NCBI RefSeq assembly: GCF_017745095.1
Contig: NZ_JAGHZZ010000004.1
Location: forward strand, 1 to 64,000
From: Sporocytophaga sp.
GTDB taxonomy: Bacteria > Bacteroidota > Bacteroidia > Cytophagales > Cytophagaceae
Direction: 5' to 3'
DNA length: 64,000 nucleotides
Shown here: piece by piece, positions 47,620 through 55,259 of the stretch
How the letters are laid out: each line of letters starts with the position of its first letter
Position numbering within the stretch: position 1 is the stretch's first letter
Made by a program: the position numbers and the translations under genes
Notes under the pieces: model-generated
Told to the model about the DNA's origin: nothing
Database searches by the model: none
The model's input: only the letters and a program-made list of their open reading frames with translations

Positions 47620-47645
47620 TAACTGTAATTATAATGGTTACAATT
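47620..47645 (+). promoter_or_regulatory. second operator, before the NAD(P)-binding gene
   Basis: TGTAA-N9-TTACA (spacer TTATAATGG) centred at 47633, 24 bases from the start codon at 47667. The 9-base spacer ends in TGG as in the first site. Predicted Rrf2 target. Confidence 0.75.
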
Positions 47646-47666
47646 TAAACCTAAATACATAAACTT

Positions 47667-48320
47667 ATGAAAATTGCATTAATTGGTGCTTCCGGATTTG
47701 TAGGAACAGCTGTTCTTAATGAAGCGGTTTCACGTGGTCACAGCGTAACAGCTATTGCTCGTAATCCTGGAAATATTAAAGTAGCAAGCAATCTTGTTAC
47801 TGTAAAAAAAGCGGATGTATTTGATATTGAAGGGCTGGCCTCCGTATTGAAAGGTCATGATGTAGTGATTAGTGCTTACAATGCAGGATGGGGGAATCCG
47901 AATTTGTACCAGGATTTTGTCAATGGCTCAGAAGCTATTCAAAGCGCAGCAAAAAAGGCTGGTGTGAAACGCTTGCTTGTTGTGGGTGGTGCTGGTAGCC
48001 TTGAAATCGCTCCAGGTGTTCAGCTTGTAGATACTCCACAATTCCCCGCAGAGTATAAAACAGGAGCGACAGCAGCCCGTGATTATTTGAATATCATCAA
48101 AAAAGAAACGGAGCTTGATTGGACTTTCTTAAGTCCTGCAATACTTATGCACCCAGGAATTACAGATGGCCGCACAGGTAAATACAGAACTTCCCTTGAT
48201 ACACCCGTCTTCGATGCAAATAATGAGAGCCGCTTGTCTGTAGAAGATCTGAGTGTAGTTATACTTGACGAAGTGGAACAAGGCCGGTTTATCAAAAAAC
48301 GCTTTACTGCGGCTTATTAA
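47667..48320 (+). CDS. NAD(P)-binding Rossmann protein (YwnB/NmrA type)
   Basis: 217 residues. It begins with MKIALIGASGFVGTAVLNEA: the GASGFVG nucleotide-binding motif of short-chain dehydrogenase-like proteins. Then VTAIARNPGNIKVASNL, and GHDVVISAYNAGWGNPNLYQ, a segment typical of NAD(P)H-dependent oxidoreductases of the NmrA/YwnB group. The end, LEVDFTFLSPAILMHPGITD-type, fits the same group. It binds a nucleotide and may reduce or isomerise a small substrate. Expression is predicted to be released when the Rrf2 regulator senses its signal. Confidence 0.85.
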   Translation: MKIALIGASGFVGTAVLNEAVSRGHSVTAIARNPGNIKVASNLVTVKKADVFDIEGLASVLKGHDVVISAYNAGWGNPNLYQDFVNGSEAIQSAAKKAGVKRLLVVGGAGSLEIAPGVQLVDTPQFPAEYKTGATAARDYLNIIKKETELDWTFLSPAILMHPGITDGRTGKYRTSLDTPVFDANNESRLSVEDLSVVILDEVEQGRFIKKRFTAAY

Positions 48321-48367
48321 TTCAGAATCGATTTTTAATTATTCAATAATCATTAATCAGACAAGTC

Positions 48368-49228
48368 ATGAATACGATTAATTACAAAACCATCAATATT
48401 GAAGGTGTTAATATTTTTTATCGAGAAGCCGGTAATCCAAATCATCCAACGATTTTATTGCTCCATGGATTTCCATCTTCATCACACATGTATCGTGATT
48501 TGATCCGTGATCTTGCCGACCGCTACTATCTTATTGCTCCGGATTATCCAGGTTTCGGAAACAGCGATATGCCAGCTTCAACAGAATATCAATATACGTT
48601 TGATAACATTTCTGTTACAATTGAGAAATTTATTGACACTATTGGCTTGAGAAAATTCAGCCTCTTTATGCAAGACTATGGTGCTCCTGTCGGATATAGA
48701 ATTATCCTTCGCAGACCAGAGCTGTTGCAGGCCTTACTAATTCAAAATGGCAATGCCTATCTCGAAGGACTAGGGCCTGCTACAGAAGATGGTAAACGTT
48801 TCTGGGCAAATAGAAATCCGGAAACTGAAGGTGCTATGAGAAACATGCTTTCGCTGGCTGGCACAAAAATGCAATACGTTGAAGGAGCTGAAGATGTAAC
48901 GAGAATTAGTCCTGATACGTGGCACTATGATCAGCACTTTCTTGATCGTCCTGGCAACAAGGAAATACAACTCGATTTGTTGTATGATTATCAAAATAAT
49001 TTAAAGCAATATCCCGCGTGGCAAAAGTTCTTACGCGATCATCAACCTCCAGCTTTGATTACCTGGGGGAAGAATGACTCTTTATTTACTGGTAATGGTG
49101 CTGTAGCGTACAAACAAGATCTCCCTAATGCCCAACTTCATTTATTGAATAGCGGACATTTTGCATTGGAGGAATTTCATAGTGAAGTCGCGGTATTGAT
49201 TGATGATTTTTTGAAAAATTTGAAATAA
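48368..49228 (+). CDS. alpha/beta hydrolase, haloalkane dehalogenase-like
   Basis: 286 residues. Oxyanion motif LLHGFPSSSHMYRDLI near residue 30; the nucleophile element is MQDYGAPVGYRI, so an Asp at the elbow rather than Ser, as in haloalkane dehalogenases and some epoxide hydrolases; the acid and the base His lie near the end (ALITWGKNDSLF, LLNSGHFALEEFH). It follows the Rossmann gene by 47 bases. With the Rrf2 regulator this forms a likely detoxification unit. Exact substrate not visible. Confidence 0.85.
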   Translation: MNTINYKTINIEGVNIFYREAGNPNHPTILLLHGFPSSSHMYRDLIRDLADRYYLIAPDYPGFGNSDMPASTEYQYTFDNISVTIEKFIDTIGLRKFSLFMQDYGAPVGYRIILRRPELLQALLIQNGNAYLEGLGPATEDGKRFWANRNPETEGAMRNMLSLAGTKMQYVEGAEDVTRISPDTWHYDQHFLDRPGNKEIQLDLLYDYQNNLKQYPAWQKFLRDHQPPALITWGKNDSLFTGNGAVAYKQDLPNAQLHLLNSGHFALEEFHSEVAVLIDDFLKNLK

Positions 49229-49242
49229 ACAGTAATAGTGTT

Positions 49243-49282
49243 ATATCTAAAAGTCCAGTATAGTTAACGGGCTTTTAGATAT
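49243..49282 (+). terminator. hairpin terminator of the Rrf2 unit
   Basis: A 14-bp stem ATATCTAAAAGTCC / GGGCTTTTAGATAT with one wobble pair; the right arm overlaps the last codons of the convergent barrel gene. Confidence 0.6.
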
Positions 49283-49943
49283 CTTTATTGAGAAAGAAAT
49301 AATAAAGATTAAATGAAATGATACTGTATTTTATATTGAGAGAATCTGAAGCATTTTGCTTAGATCTTGGGAAGTTATGATACCCTCCAATAGAGCATTG
49401 ATATTGCAATCCATATTCAAATCTTCCATACCTTTTGCCTTCATTGCCCATTCTAAACTCTACAAGGTATTTTGAAAGAATCAGATGGTTGTATTGTTGA
49501 TATAAAAACTCAACTTCTAGCATGTCAAGGGAAATACCTGAAGTAATTTTGAAATATTTATATGGATTAGTTGGGTGGCTGAATTTATAAAACAATTGAA
49601 TTGGAATTTGATAGTTAATAACCCCAATGGAAGAGTCTATGCTCATCAAGCTCTTAAAGGAATTTTTTAAATCCTTTCTGGAAAATTGCTGATAACTTAT
49701 GGCTGTTCCACTTTCGATTCCCAGTCTGTCACCCAGAATATATTGCCCTAAAAATCCAAGAGAATAAGATGCATTGCCTCTTAATTCATAGTTTATCCCA
49801 TTTGCACTTTGTCTGATTGCCAACGTGGGGATGCTATATCCCAAGCCTACTTTGGGTCCTGCACTTATGCTATTCTGTGCGTCGACAGATTTCACCAGAA
49901 ATGGGAACAGCGATAAATAAAAAAGAGTAAATAAATACTTCAT
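49275..49943 (-). CDS. outer-membrane beta-barrel (PorT-like)
   Basis: 222 residues with signal peptide MKYLFTLFYLSLFPFLVKSV. The rest has short aromatic-capped strands: AGPKVGLGYSIPTLAIRQSA, ELRGNASYSLGFLGQYILGD, GIESGTAISYQQFSRKDL, IQLFYKFSHPTNPYKYFKIT, FEYGLQYQCSIGGYHNF. This is the pattern of PorT-type outer-membrane proteins of Bacteroidota, which sit in the outer membrane and can take part in T9SS; a direct role here is inference. The 3' end overlaps the neighbouring hairpin. Confidence 0.6.
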   Translation of the reverse strand: MKYLFTLFYLSLFPFLVKSVDAQNSISAGPKVGLGYSIPTLAIRQSANGINYELRGNASYSLGFLGQYILGDRLGIESGTAISYQQFSRKDLKNSFKSLMSIDSSIGVINYQIPIQLFYKFSHPTNPYKYFKITSGISLDMLEVEFLYQQYNHLILSKYLVEFRMGNEGKRYGRFEYGLQYQCSIGGYHNFPRSKQNASDSLNIKYSIISFNLYYFFLNKDI

Positions 49944-50158
49944 AAAAATGTATTTATTCAGTTAACAGTTATGACTTACTTTTTATTGTATACTTTTTAA
50001 ATGGATTCAAGATCTTTGAGGATGTTTTGTCCTGTTGGTATCATTACTACAATAATACAGTGAAATTGTTCCTTTATTAACTCAAAAGATGCATATATAA
50101 ATCCTTCAACAAGCTCTGGAGTGCATGGCATAAATTCGCCGGAAACAAAATAAATCTT

Positions 50159-51565
50159 ATGAGATTACTAAAATTTACTCTAATGAATTTGATGGTTGGA
50201 GCAATGTCCCTTTCAGCCATTTCCCAAATCCACATGATTAACTCTTCTAATGTGCCTTATGCGCATATGGGAGAAAGTGTAGCACAGTATGGAGGTTACT
50301 CTGCATTTGGTGCATACGAAGATGGTATTATAACTCCATCGGGATCCAAAACTTATCATGGAGCTGTTTATCTTTACAACAATGGCGTCCTTGAAAGAAG
50401 TTTCAAACTTACTGCAGATTCTATGCAGGTTGCTAATGTAGGTCGTTCTGTATCCTTGAATAGTAATTTCGTTGCTGCATCTTTTACTGGTTTTGTAATG
50501 TCTTCATCTCCGAGACCTTGTGTAGTTATAGCTGGTAAAACCAATGGTGTTTGGAATAATAACTTTAGCTATAGCATAATTGATTCTGATGTTACTATAT
50601 CTACAACTCTACAGGTTGCATTGGATGGTTATGGAACGCTTGCTATCGGTTCTCCTGATGCGACGGTAAATGGTGTTAAGACCGGAGCTGTTTTTATTTA
50701 TGAGTTTAATGGTTCTACATGGATTAAAAAACAAGTACTTACTCCATCAAATGTGGTTGCTGATGGGCTTTTCGGAAGATCTATAGCCTTTCATAATAAT
50801 TACTTAATGGTTGGTGCTCCCGGAAGTCAAGGAGGTAGAGTATATACCTATTCTAAAAACGGAACCTGGTCTCAACTGAATGTATTTCCTTCTTCTGGAA
50901 CTACTTATGCAGGTGCATTAGGACAGAATGTTGATGTTTCTGATAATACAGCAGTTGTAAGTGCTCCAACCCACAATGGAACAGGAAGTGTCTTCTTTTT
51001 AGACCTTCAAAATAATCAGTGGACAGTTGCTTCTCAGATCTCAAATGTTAGAGCGTCTTCTGTTGCTATTGAAAACGTAAAGGCTGTGGTTGGAGTAGAC
51101 GGAGTATCTGCTCAGTTCTATCTTAAAGATTGGAATGGCTGGGTTCTGAAGAAAACAAGAACAAGCACTGAAGTTGGAGATAGCTTTGGGTATGATGTTG
51201 ATATTGAAGGTAGCAAAGTATTAGTTTCAAGAAAATATGCTGATAAAAACGGCATTCCAAATGTTGGAGCAGGTGTTTCTTATGACTATTGGAGTACTAT
51301 CTATAGCAGCTCAAGAGAAGCTGGTGATTTCGAAGAAGCTGTTGAAGTAAATAATTTATATCCAAATCCAACAACTCTTTCAGAAGTTACATTTAATAGT
51401 AGTGAAGAAATTCTTCAAGTAGAAGCTTATGGTCAGAATGGAAGTTCATCAAAATTAACTTTCTCCGGAAATAAGATCGATGTAAGATCTTTGACTCCTG
51501 GTTTATATACACTACAGATCAGAACTGCTAATGGCATAGAAAGCAGAAAGCTGTCAGTTCTTTAG
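50159..51565 (+). CDS. FG-GAP-like T9SS cargo, paralogue 1
   Basis: 468 residues. Signal peptide MRLLKFTLMNLMVGAMSLSA. Then about seven beta-propeller-blade-like segments (GESVAQYGGYSAFGAYEDG, NVGRSVSLNSNFVAASFTG, GYGTLAIGSPDATVNGVKTG, DGLFGRSIAFHNNYLMVGA, GQNVDVSDNTAVVSAPTHNG, GDSFGYDVDIEGSKVLVSRK). Each G-x-x-(V/I)-x-(F/V)-x-x-x-x-x-x-(V/A)-G-x-x pattern fits FG-GAP/integrin-alpha-type repeats, including SAPTHNGTGSVF. A T9SS type A sorting domain ends the protein (NLYPNPTTLSEVTFNS). Highly similar to the next gene. Surface or secreted; binding role inferred from the fold. Confidence 0.8.
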   Translation: MRLLKFTLMNLMVGAMSLSAISQIHMINSSNVPYAHMGESVAQYGGYSAFGAYEDGIITPSGSKTYHGAVYLYNNGVLERSFKLTADSMQVANVGRSVSLNSNFVAASFTGFVMSSSPRPCVVIAGKTNGVWNNNFSYSIIDSDVTISTTLQVALDGYGTLAIGSPDATVNGVKTGAVFIYEFNGSTWIKKQVLTPSNVVADGLFGRSIAFHNNYLMVGAPGSQGGRVYTYSKNGTWSQLNVFPSSGTTYAGALGQNVDVSDNTAVVSAPTHNGTGSVFFLDLQNNQWTVASQISNVRASSVAIENVKAVVGVDGVSAQFYLKDWNGWVLKKTRTSTEVGDSFGYDVDIEGSKVLVSRKYADKNGIPNVGAGVSYDYWSTIYSSSREAGDFEEAVEVNNLYPNPTTLSEVTFNSSEEILQVEAYGQNGSSSKLTFSGNKIDVRSLTPGLYTLQIRTANGIESRKLSVL

Positions 51566-51588
51566 TTTGGTTTATTTTTTAAAATGAT

Positions 51589-51617
51589 AGGAGTGCATTC
51601 TACAGCACTCCTTTTTT
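51589..51617 (+). terminator. intrinsic terminator of paralogue 1
   Basis: AGGAGTGC / GCACTCCT stem of 8 bp, loop of 8 bases, then TTTTTT. It lies 24 bases after the stop codon. Confidence 0.85.
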
Positions 51618-51906
51618 ATTTATGCTGTGAAAAGTTTTGAACCTGTTTAATCTCTGCTAAAATCCGAACAAATACTTTTATATATTTTAGTAATTCCACT
51701 TTTTAGATAGCTCAATTTTTTGGTTACCATTTTATCAATCTTGTCTAAGATACAAGCCTCAATAAGAATATACGGTGATTCTGTAATAAACAATTATGCA
51801 TTAGTATATCAGGAATAAGCTATTATAAATCCAAAAGAGGCTTATATGAATCAGGTAAAAAAGACAAGAATCCAGCCTATAAATTGACAATAAAAATTTA
51901 ATACTT
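51618..51906. other. non-coding stretch between the tandem paralogues
   Basis: About 290 bases with no useful frame; it should hold the promoter of paralogue 2. Confidence 0.4.
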
Positions 51907-53340
51907 ATGAAATTATTAAAATTTACTCTTATGAATTTGATGGTGGGAGCTATGTCGCTTTCAGCCATTTCACAGACTCACATGCTGAATCCATCTAACA
52001 CTCCTTATGCGCATATGGGAGAAAGTGTGGCACAATTTGGAGGCTACTCTTTGTTCGGTGCTTATGAAGATGGAATATTGCTGGACCAATATGGAAATAA
52101 AACTCTTCCGGGAGCTGTTTATCTTTTTAATAGCAATGGTGTACTTGAAAGAAGTTATATGCTTACAGCAGACTCACTTCGCTATGCAAACGTAGGTCGT
52201 TCTGTTTCCTTGAATAGTAACTTCATTGCAGCAACTGTTACCGGTACTATTATTACTCAAGGGCCAAGACCATGTGTATATATTGCCGGTAAAACGAATG
52301 GCGTATGGAATAACAACTATAGCTATAGCATAACAGACCCGGATGTGGTAATCAACACTGAATTGCAGGTAGCTTTGGATGGGTATGGAACGCTTGCTAT
52401 CGGTTCTCCTCTTTCAACTGTTAATGGTGTTCAGACCGGAGCAGTATTTATTTATGAATTCGTCGGTAATCAGTGGGTTAAAAAACAAGTGCTTGTACCT
52501 TCCAATGCTATTGCTAATTCCAGATTTGGAAAATCTATCGCATTCCATAACAATTATTTAATAGTTGGTGCTCCACAAAGTGAAGGAGGTAGAGTATATA
52601 CCTTCAGTAAAAATGGAACATGGTCACAGCTAAATGTATTCCCTTCAGGAACTACTTATGCAGATGCCAGACTTGGTGAGAGAGTTGACGTATCAGATAA
52701 TACTGCAGTTGTAAGTGCTCCAAATCATAATGGTACAGGAAGTGTTTTCTTCCTAGATCTTCAGAATAATCAGTGGACTGTTTCTTCTCAAATCTCAAAT
52801 CTAAAGGCAACTTCTGTTGCTATTGAAAACGTGAAGGCTGTGGTTGGAGTAGACAATGGGCAATATTCTGTAAATGGAATTGCTGCTCAGTTCTATCTTA
52901 AAGACTGGAATGGCTGGGTTCTGAAGAAAACCAGAACAAGCACAGAATCTGGTGATAATTTCGCATTTGATGTAGATATCGAAGGGAGCAAAGTGTTGGT
53001 TTCAAGAAAGTATGCTGATAAAAATGGAATAGTAAATGTTGGCGCAGGGGTATCTTACGATTATTGGAGCACTATCTACAGCAGCACAAGAGAAGCTGGT
53101 GATTTTGAAGAAGCAGTTGAAGTAAATAATTTATATCCAAATCCAACTACTCTTTCTGAAGTTACATTTAACAGCACTGAAGAAATTGTAGAGGTTGATG
53201 CTTATAGCCAAAACGGTAGCTCATCTAAATTATCTTTCTCTGGAAATAAGATCGATGTGAGATCTTTGCCTCCTGGCTTGTATACTTTACAGATCAGAAC
53301 TGCTAATGGCGTTGAAAGCAGAAAGCTGTCAGTTCTTTAA
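51907..53340 (+). CDS. FG-GAP-like T9SS cargo, paralogue 2
   Basis: 477 residues, with the same order of signal peptide (MKLLKFTLMNLMVGAMSLSA), propeller-blade repeats and T9SS sorting domain as paralogue 1. The main differences are short insertions (GILLDQYGNKTLPGAVYLF, and NGQYSVNGIAAQFYLKDW) and scattered substitutions. Signal and sorting regions are almost the same in both, so the pair arose by tandem duplication. It has its own terminator downstream. Predicted surface or secreted protein. Confidence 0.8.
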   Translation: MKLLKFTLMNLMVGAMSLSAISQTHMLNPSNTPYAHMGESVAQFGGYSLFGAYEDGILLDQYGNKTLPGAVYLFNSNGVLERSYMLTADSLRYANVGRSVSLNSNFIAATVTGTIITQGPRPCVYIAGKTNGVWNNNYSYSITDPDVVINTELQVALDGYGTLAIGSPLSTVNGVQTGAVFIYEFVGNQWVKKQVLVPSNAIANSRFGKSIAFHNNYLIVGAPQSEGGRVYTFSKNGTWSQLNVFPSGTTYADARLGERVDVSDNTAVVSAPNHNGTGSVFFLDLQNNQWTVSSQISNLKATSVAIENVKAVVGVDNGQYSVNGIAAQFYLKDWNGWVLKKTRTSTESGDNFAFDVDIEGSKVLVSRKYADKNGIVNVGAGVSYDYWSTIYSSTREAGDFEEAVEVNNLYPNPTTLSEVTFNSTEEIVEVDAYSQNGSSSKLSFSGNKIDVRSLPPGLYTLQIRTANGVESRKLSVL

Positions 53341-53363
53341 TATAGTTTTTTAAAATAATGAAA

Positions 53364-53396
53364 AGGAGTGCTCATATCCGGGCATTCCTTTTTTGT
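53364..53396 (+). terminator. intrinsic terminator of paralogue 2
   Basis: AAGGAGTGC / GGCATTCCTT with two wobble pairs, followed by TTTTTTG and TTTT. A diverged sister of the terminator at 51589, consistent with duplication of the whole gene block. Confidence 0.75.
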
Positions 53397-53425
53397 TTTA
53401 GGATAAATGAAATGGAAAAGGGAGC

Positions 53426-53604
53426 TTGTAGAGACGCCATGCATGGCGTCTCAAAACGTTCAATCACAGAAACCCTTTCAGTTTTTTATTAACCTTTTTT
53501 ATGATTTTTTTTCTAAGTTTTTTGTGCTATGAATAAAGATGTTTAGAAAGTGAATACTTCTGATATATTGCCTGAAGGAGACGCCATGCATGGCGTCTCT
53601 ACAA
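53426..53604. mobile_element. MITE-like element with palindromic ends
   Basis: Left end TTGTAGAGACGCCATG runs into a self-complementary palindrome (GAGACGCCATG plus its complement, 22 bp, 53431-53452). The same palindrome recurs at 53578-53599, where it ends in TCTACAA; the two ends are thus 27-bp terminal inverted repeats of a 179-bp unit. The inside, 125 bases of A/T-rich DNA, has no frame. This structure, small, non-coding, with inverted ends, is that of a MITE or REP-type element. It could also be two independent palindromes that happen to lie close. Confidence 0.6.
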
Positions 53605-53617
53605 TATCGATTAATTG

Positions 53618-54565
53618 TTACAATAAACTTTTCTCTTTGATCAAACGATAAAATTTCTCAGGTTCTTCTAAATGTGGCATGTGAGCTGAATTTTCAAAAG
53701 TCTCAAAAGTCTTAGGCGTAGCCTGAAGAAATTCAAAGTATTTTACTGAGATCTCAAACGGAGCAACTCCATCATGCAATCCTTGGATGAAATGAACTGG
53801 AACATTGATATTAAATTGTTTTTTGAAAAGATTGAGTGAATCCATTTCCGGTAGCAATGCTTTTTGGCAAAACTCCATTCCCTGCTGTGTTCTGAATATA
53901 TCTGTTAATTTATAGTGCTTGCAGAAAAGTATATTTGTCAGTGTTTCCAATAGTATGTGAACATATCTTTTTTTTATCATGATACCACCCATATTAGAAA
54001 TAATCTTAGCCCGCTCTTGAAATACATCCGACGTTTTAACTGAAGTGTAGTCTGTTTGATTTAAATGCTTCACTAGATTTGTCTTGCCTTTTTCCCTTGC
54101 TTTCTTTTTTGCAAAATCAATTGCGTGTCTATTCGCATAAGGTATATCGATATCTATTCCAACCAAAAAAATATTGCTATATAGCTCTCCAGCTTTTGAC
54201 ACAGCCATAAGAGAAATTGTTGCGCCAATTGAATAGCCAATCAGGATAGCCTTTTTCTTGTTATATTTTTTTAAAAGGTATTGAGTGCAATCAATTAAGT
54301 CTTCCGTAAGTTGTTCCAGTGATATGCTTTTAGGATTTGTTTGCTTGTCGAATGATTTTCCGCAACCCCTTTGGTCCCAGTATGCAACTAAAAAGTCATC
54401 TTCCCATTTCAGAAGTTTATTCATTGAATCTGCTTCCGATATCATAGGGAAGCCTGGGCCAGCCTGAACCTGAATAATAAGAGGAGCTTCAACGTTCTTT
54501 CCCCTTATGAGTACCCATTGTTCGGAGTTATTGATTTTAATTTTTTCGAGAAATTCTGTCTTCAT
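53618..54565 (-). CDS. alpha/beta hydrolase (proline iminopeptidase-like)
   Basis: 315 residues, soluble. Oxyanion element VQAGPGFPMISEAD near residue 35, followed by VAYWDQRGCGKS, which fits the prolyl-peptidase-like group. Nucleophile elbow AILIGYSIGATISLM (G-x-S-x-G with Ser at about residue 113); acid and base His near the end (FIQGLHDGVAPFEIS and ENSAHMPHLEEPEKF). It cleaves an ester or amide bond, substrate unknown. Lies 67 bases after the Crp/Fnr-type gene on the same strand, so likely co-transcribed. Confidence 0.8.
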   Translation of the reverse strand: MKTEFLEKIKINNSEQWVLIRGKNVEAPLIIQVQAGPGFPMISEADSMNKLLKWEDDFLVAYWDQRGCGKSFDKQTNPKSISLEQLTEDLIDCTQYLLKKYNKKKAILIGYSIGATISLMAVSKAGELYSNIFLVGIDIDIPYANRHAIDFAKKKAREKGKTNLVKHLNQTDYTSVKTSDVFQERAKIISNMGGIMIKKRYVHILLETLTNILFCKHYKLTDIFRTQQGMEFCQKALLPEMDSLNLFKKQFNINVPVHFIQGLHDGVAPFEISVKYFEFLQATPKTFETFENSAHMPHLEEPEKFYRLIKEKSLL

Positions 54566-54614
54566 GTTTTCCTTCTTTTGTACTCAAAGAAAAAACATGA
54601 AACTTTAAATCCCG

Positions 54615-54628
54615 TTCGCATTTGCGAA
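54615..54628. repeat. TTCGCATTTGCGAA palindrome
   Basis: A perfect 14-bp palindrome in the spacer between the two minus-strand genes. Related to the GTCGCA-CATTTGCG motif (common CGCA-x-TTTGCG core). Confidence 0.4.
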
Positions 54629-54632
54629 GAAA

Positions 54633-55199
54633 TTATTTTTCTGATTTTAATCTGCTCAAATGCTGATAACTAATGCCCAGATAAGATGCTATGTGGTACT
54701 GTGTTGCTCTTTGTAAAACAAGAGGTTGATTTTTTATAAGGTCATCATATCGCTGCTTTGGAGTTTGCAAAATAAATGAGGTTGTCCTTTTGTAAAACTG
54801 TAAAAAAGTCTGCTCGAGTAATATCCTGTAAATTTTTTCGAAGGAGTGTGATTTATCGCAAAGTTTCAGAAAATCAGAATAGTCAAAAACGAGCAGCGTT
54901 GTAGGAGTCATAGCTATTGTGCTTGAAGTAAGAGGATGTCTCCCTATAACTGAAGGTAGGTCAGCGCAGAAACTGTTTTCAAAGTAAAATGAATCAGTTA
55001 CCTCATTGCCATCTTTGTTATAGAATTTTCTCAGATAACCATTGATTATAAATGCAATTTTATTGCATAAAGTATTTTCCTGTATCCAGCAATCTCCTTT
55101 ATCCAAATTTACTTCGTGGATGATTCCTAAGAAAGCAGCTTTTTCAGTTTTGGAAAGTGGCTTAATAGAATTCAATGCCTCTATAATATTTTCTTTCAT
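54633..55199 (-). CDS. Crp/Fnr-family transcriptional regulator
   Basis: 188 residues. Cyclic-nucleotide-binding beta-roll (about 5-115): LDKGDCWIQENTLCNKIAFI, NGYLRKFYNKDGNEVTDSFY, and FYFENSFCADLPSVIGRHP, then the helix KFFKILLEQTFLQFYKRTTS and the winged helix QRATQYHIASYLGISYQHLS with RLKSEK as the end of the recognition helix. The A-x-YLGIS-x-QHLSRL segment is the common end of Bacteroidota Crp/Fnr-like regulators. It likely controls itself and the hydrolase gene downstream. Ligand unknown. Confidence 0.85.
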   Translation of the reverse strand: MKENIIEALNSIKPLSKTEKAAFLGIIHEVNLDKGDCWIQENTLCNKIAFIINGYLRKFYNKDGNEVTDSFYFENSFCADLPSVIGRHPLTSSTIAMTPTTLLVFDYSDFLKLCDKSHSFEKIYRILLEQTFLQFYKRTTSFILQTPKQRYDDLIKNQPLVLQRATQYHIASYLGISYQHLSRLKSEK

Positions 55200-55259
55200 T
55201 ATTGTGTTTCTAAAATGCCTTTTTAATAACGATCAGACAAGAAACTTATGGTAATGGAA

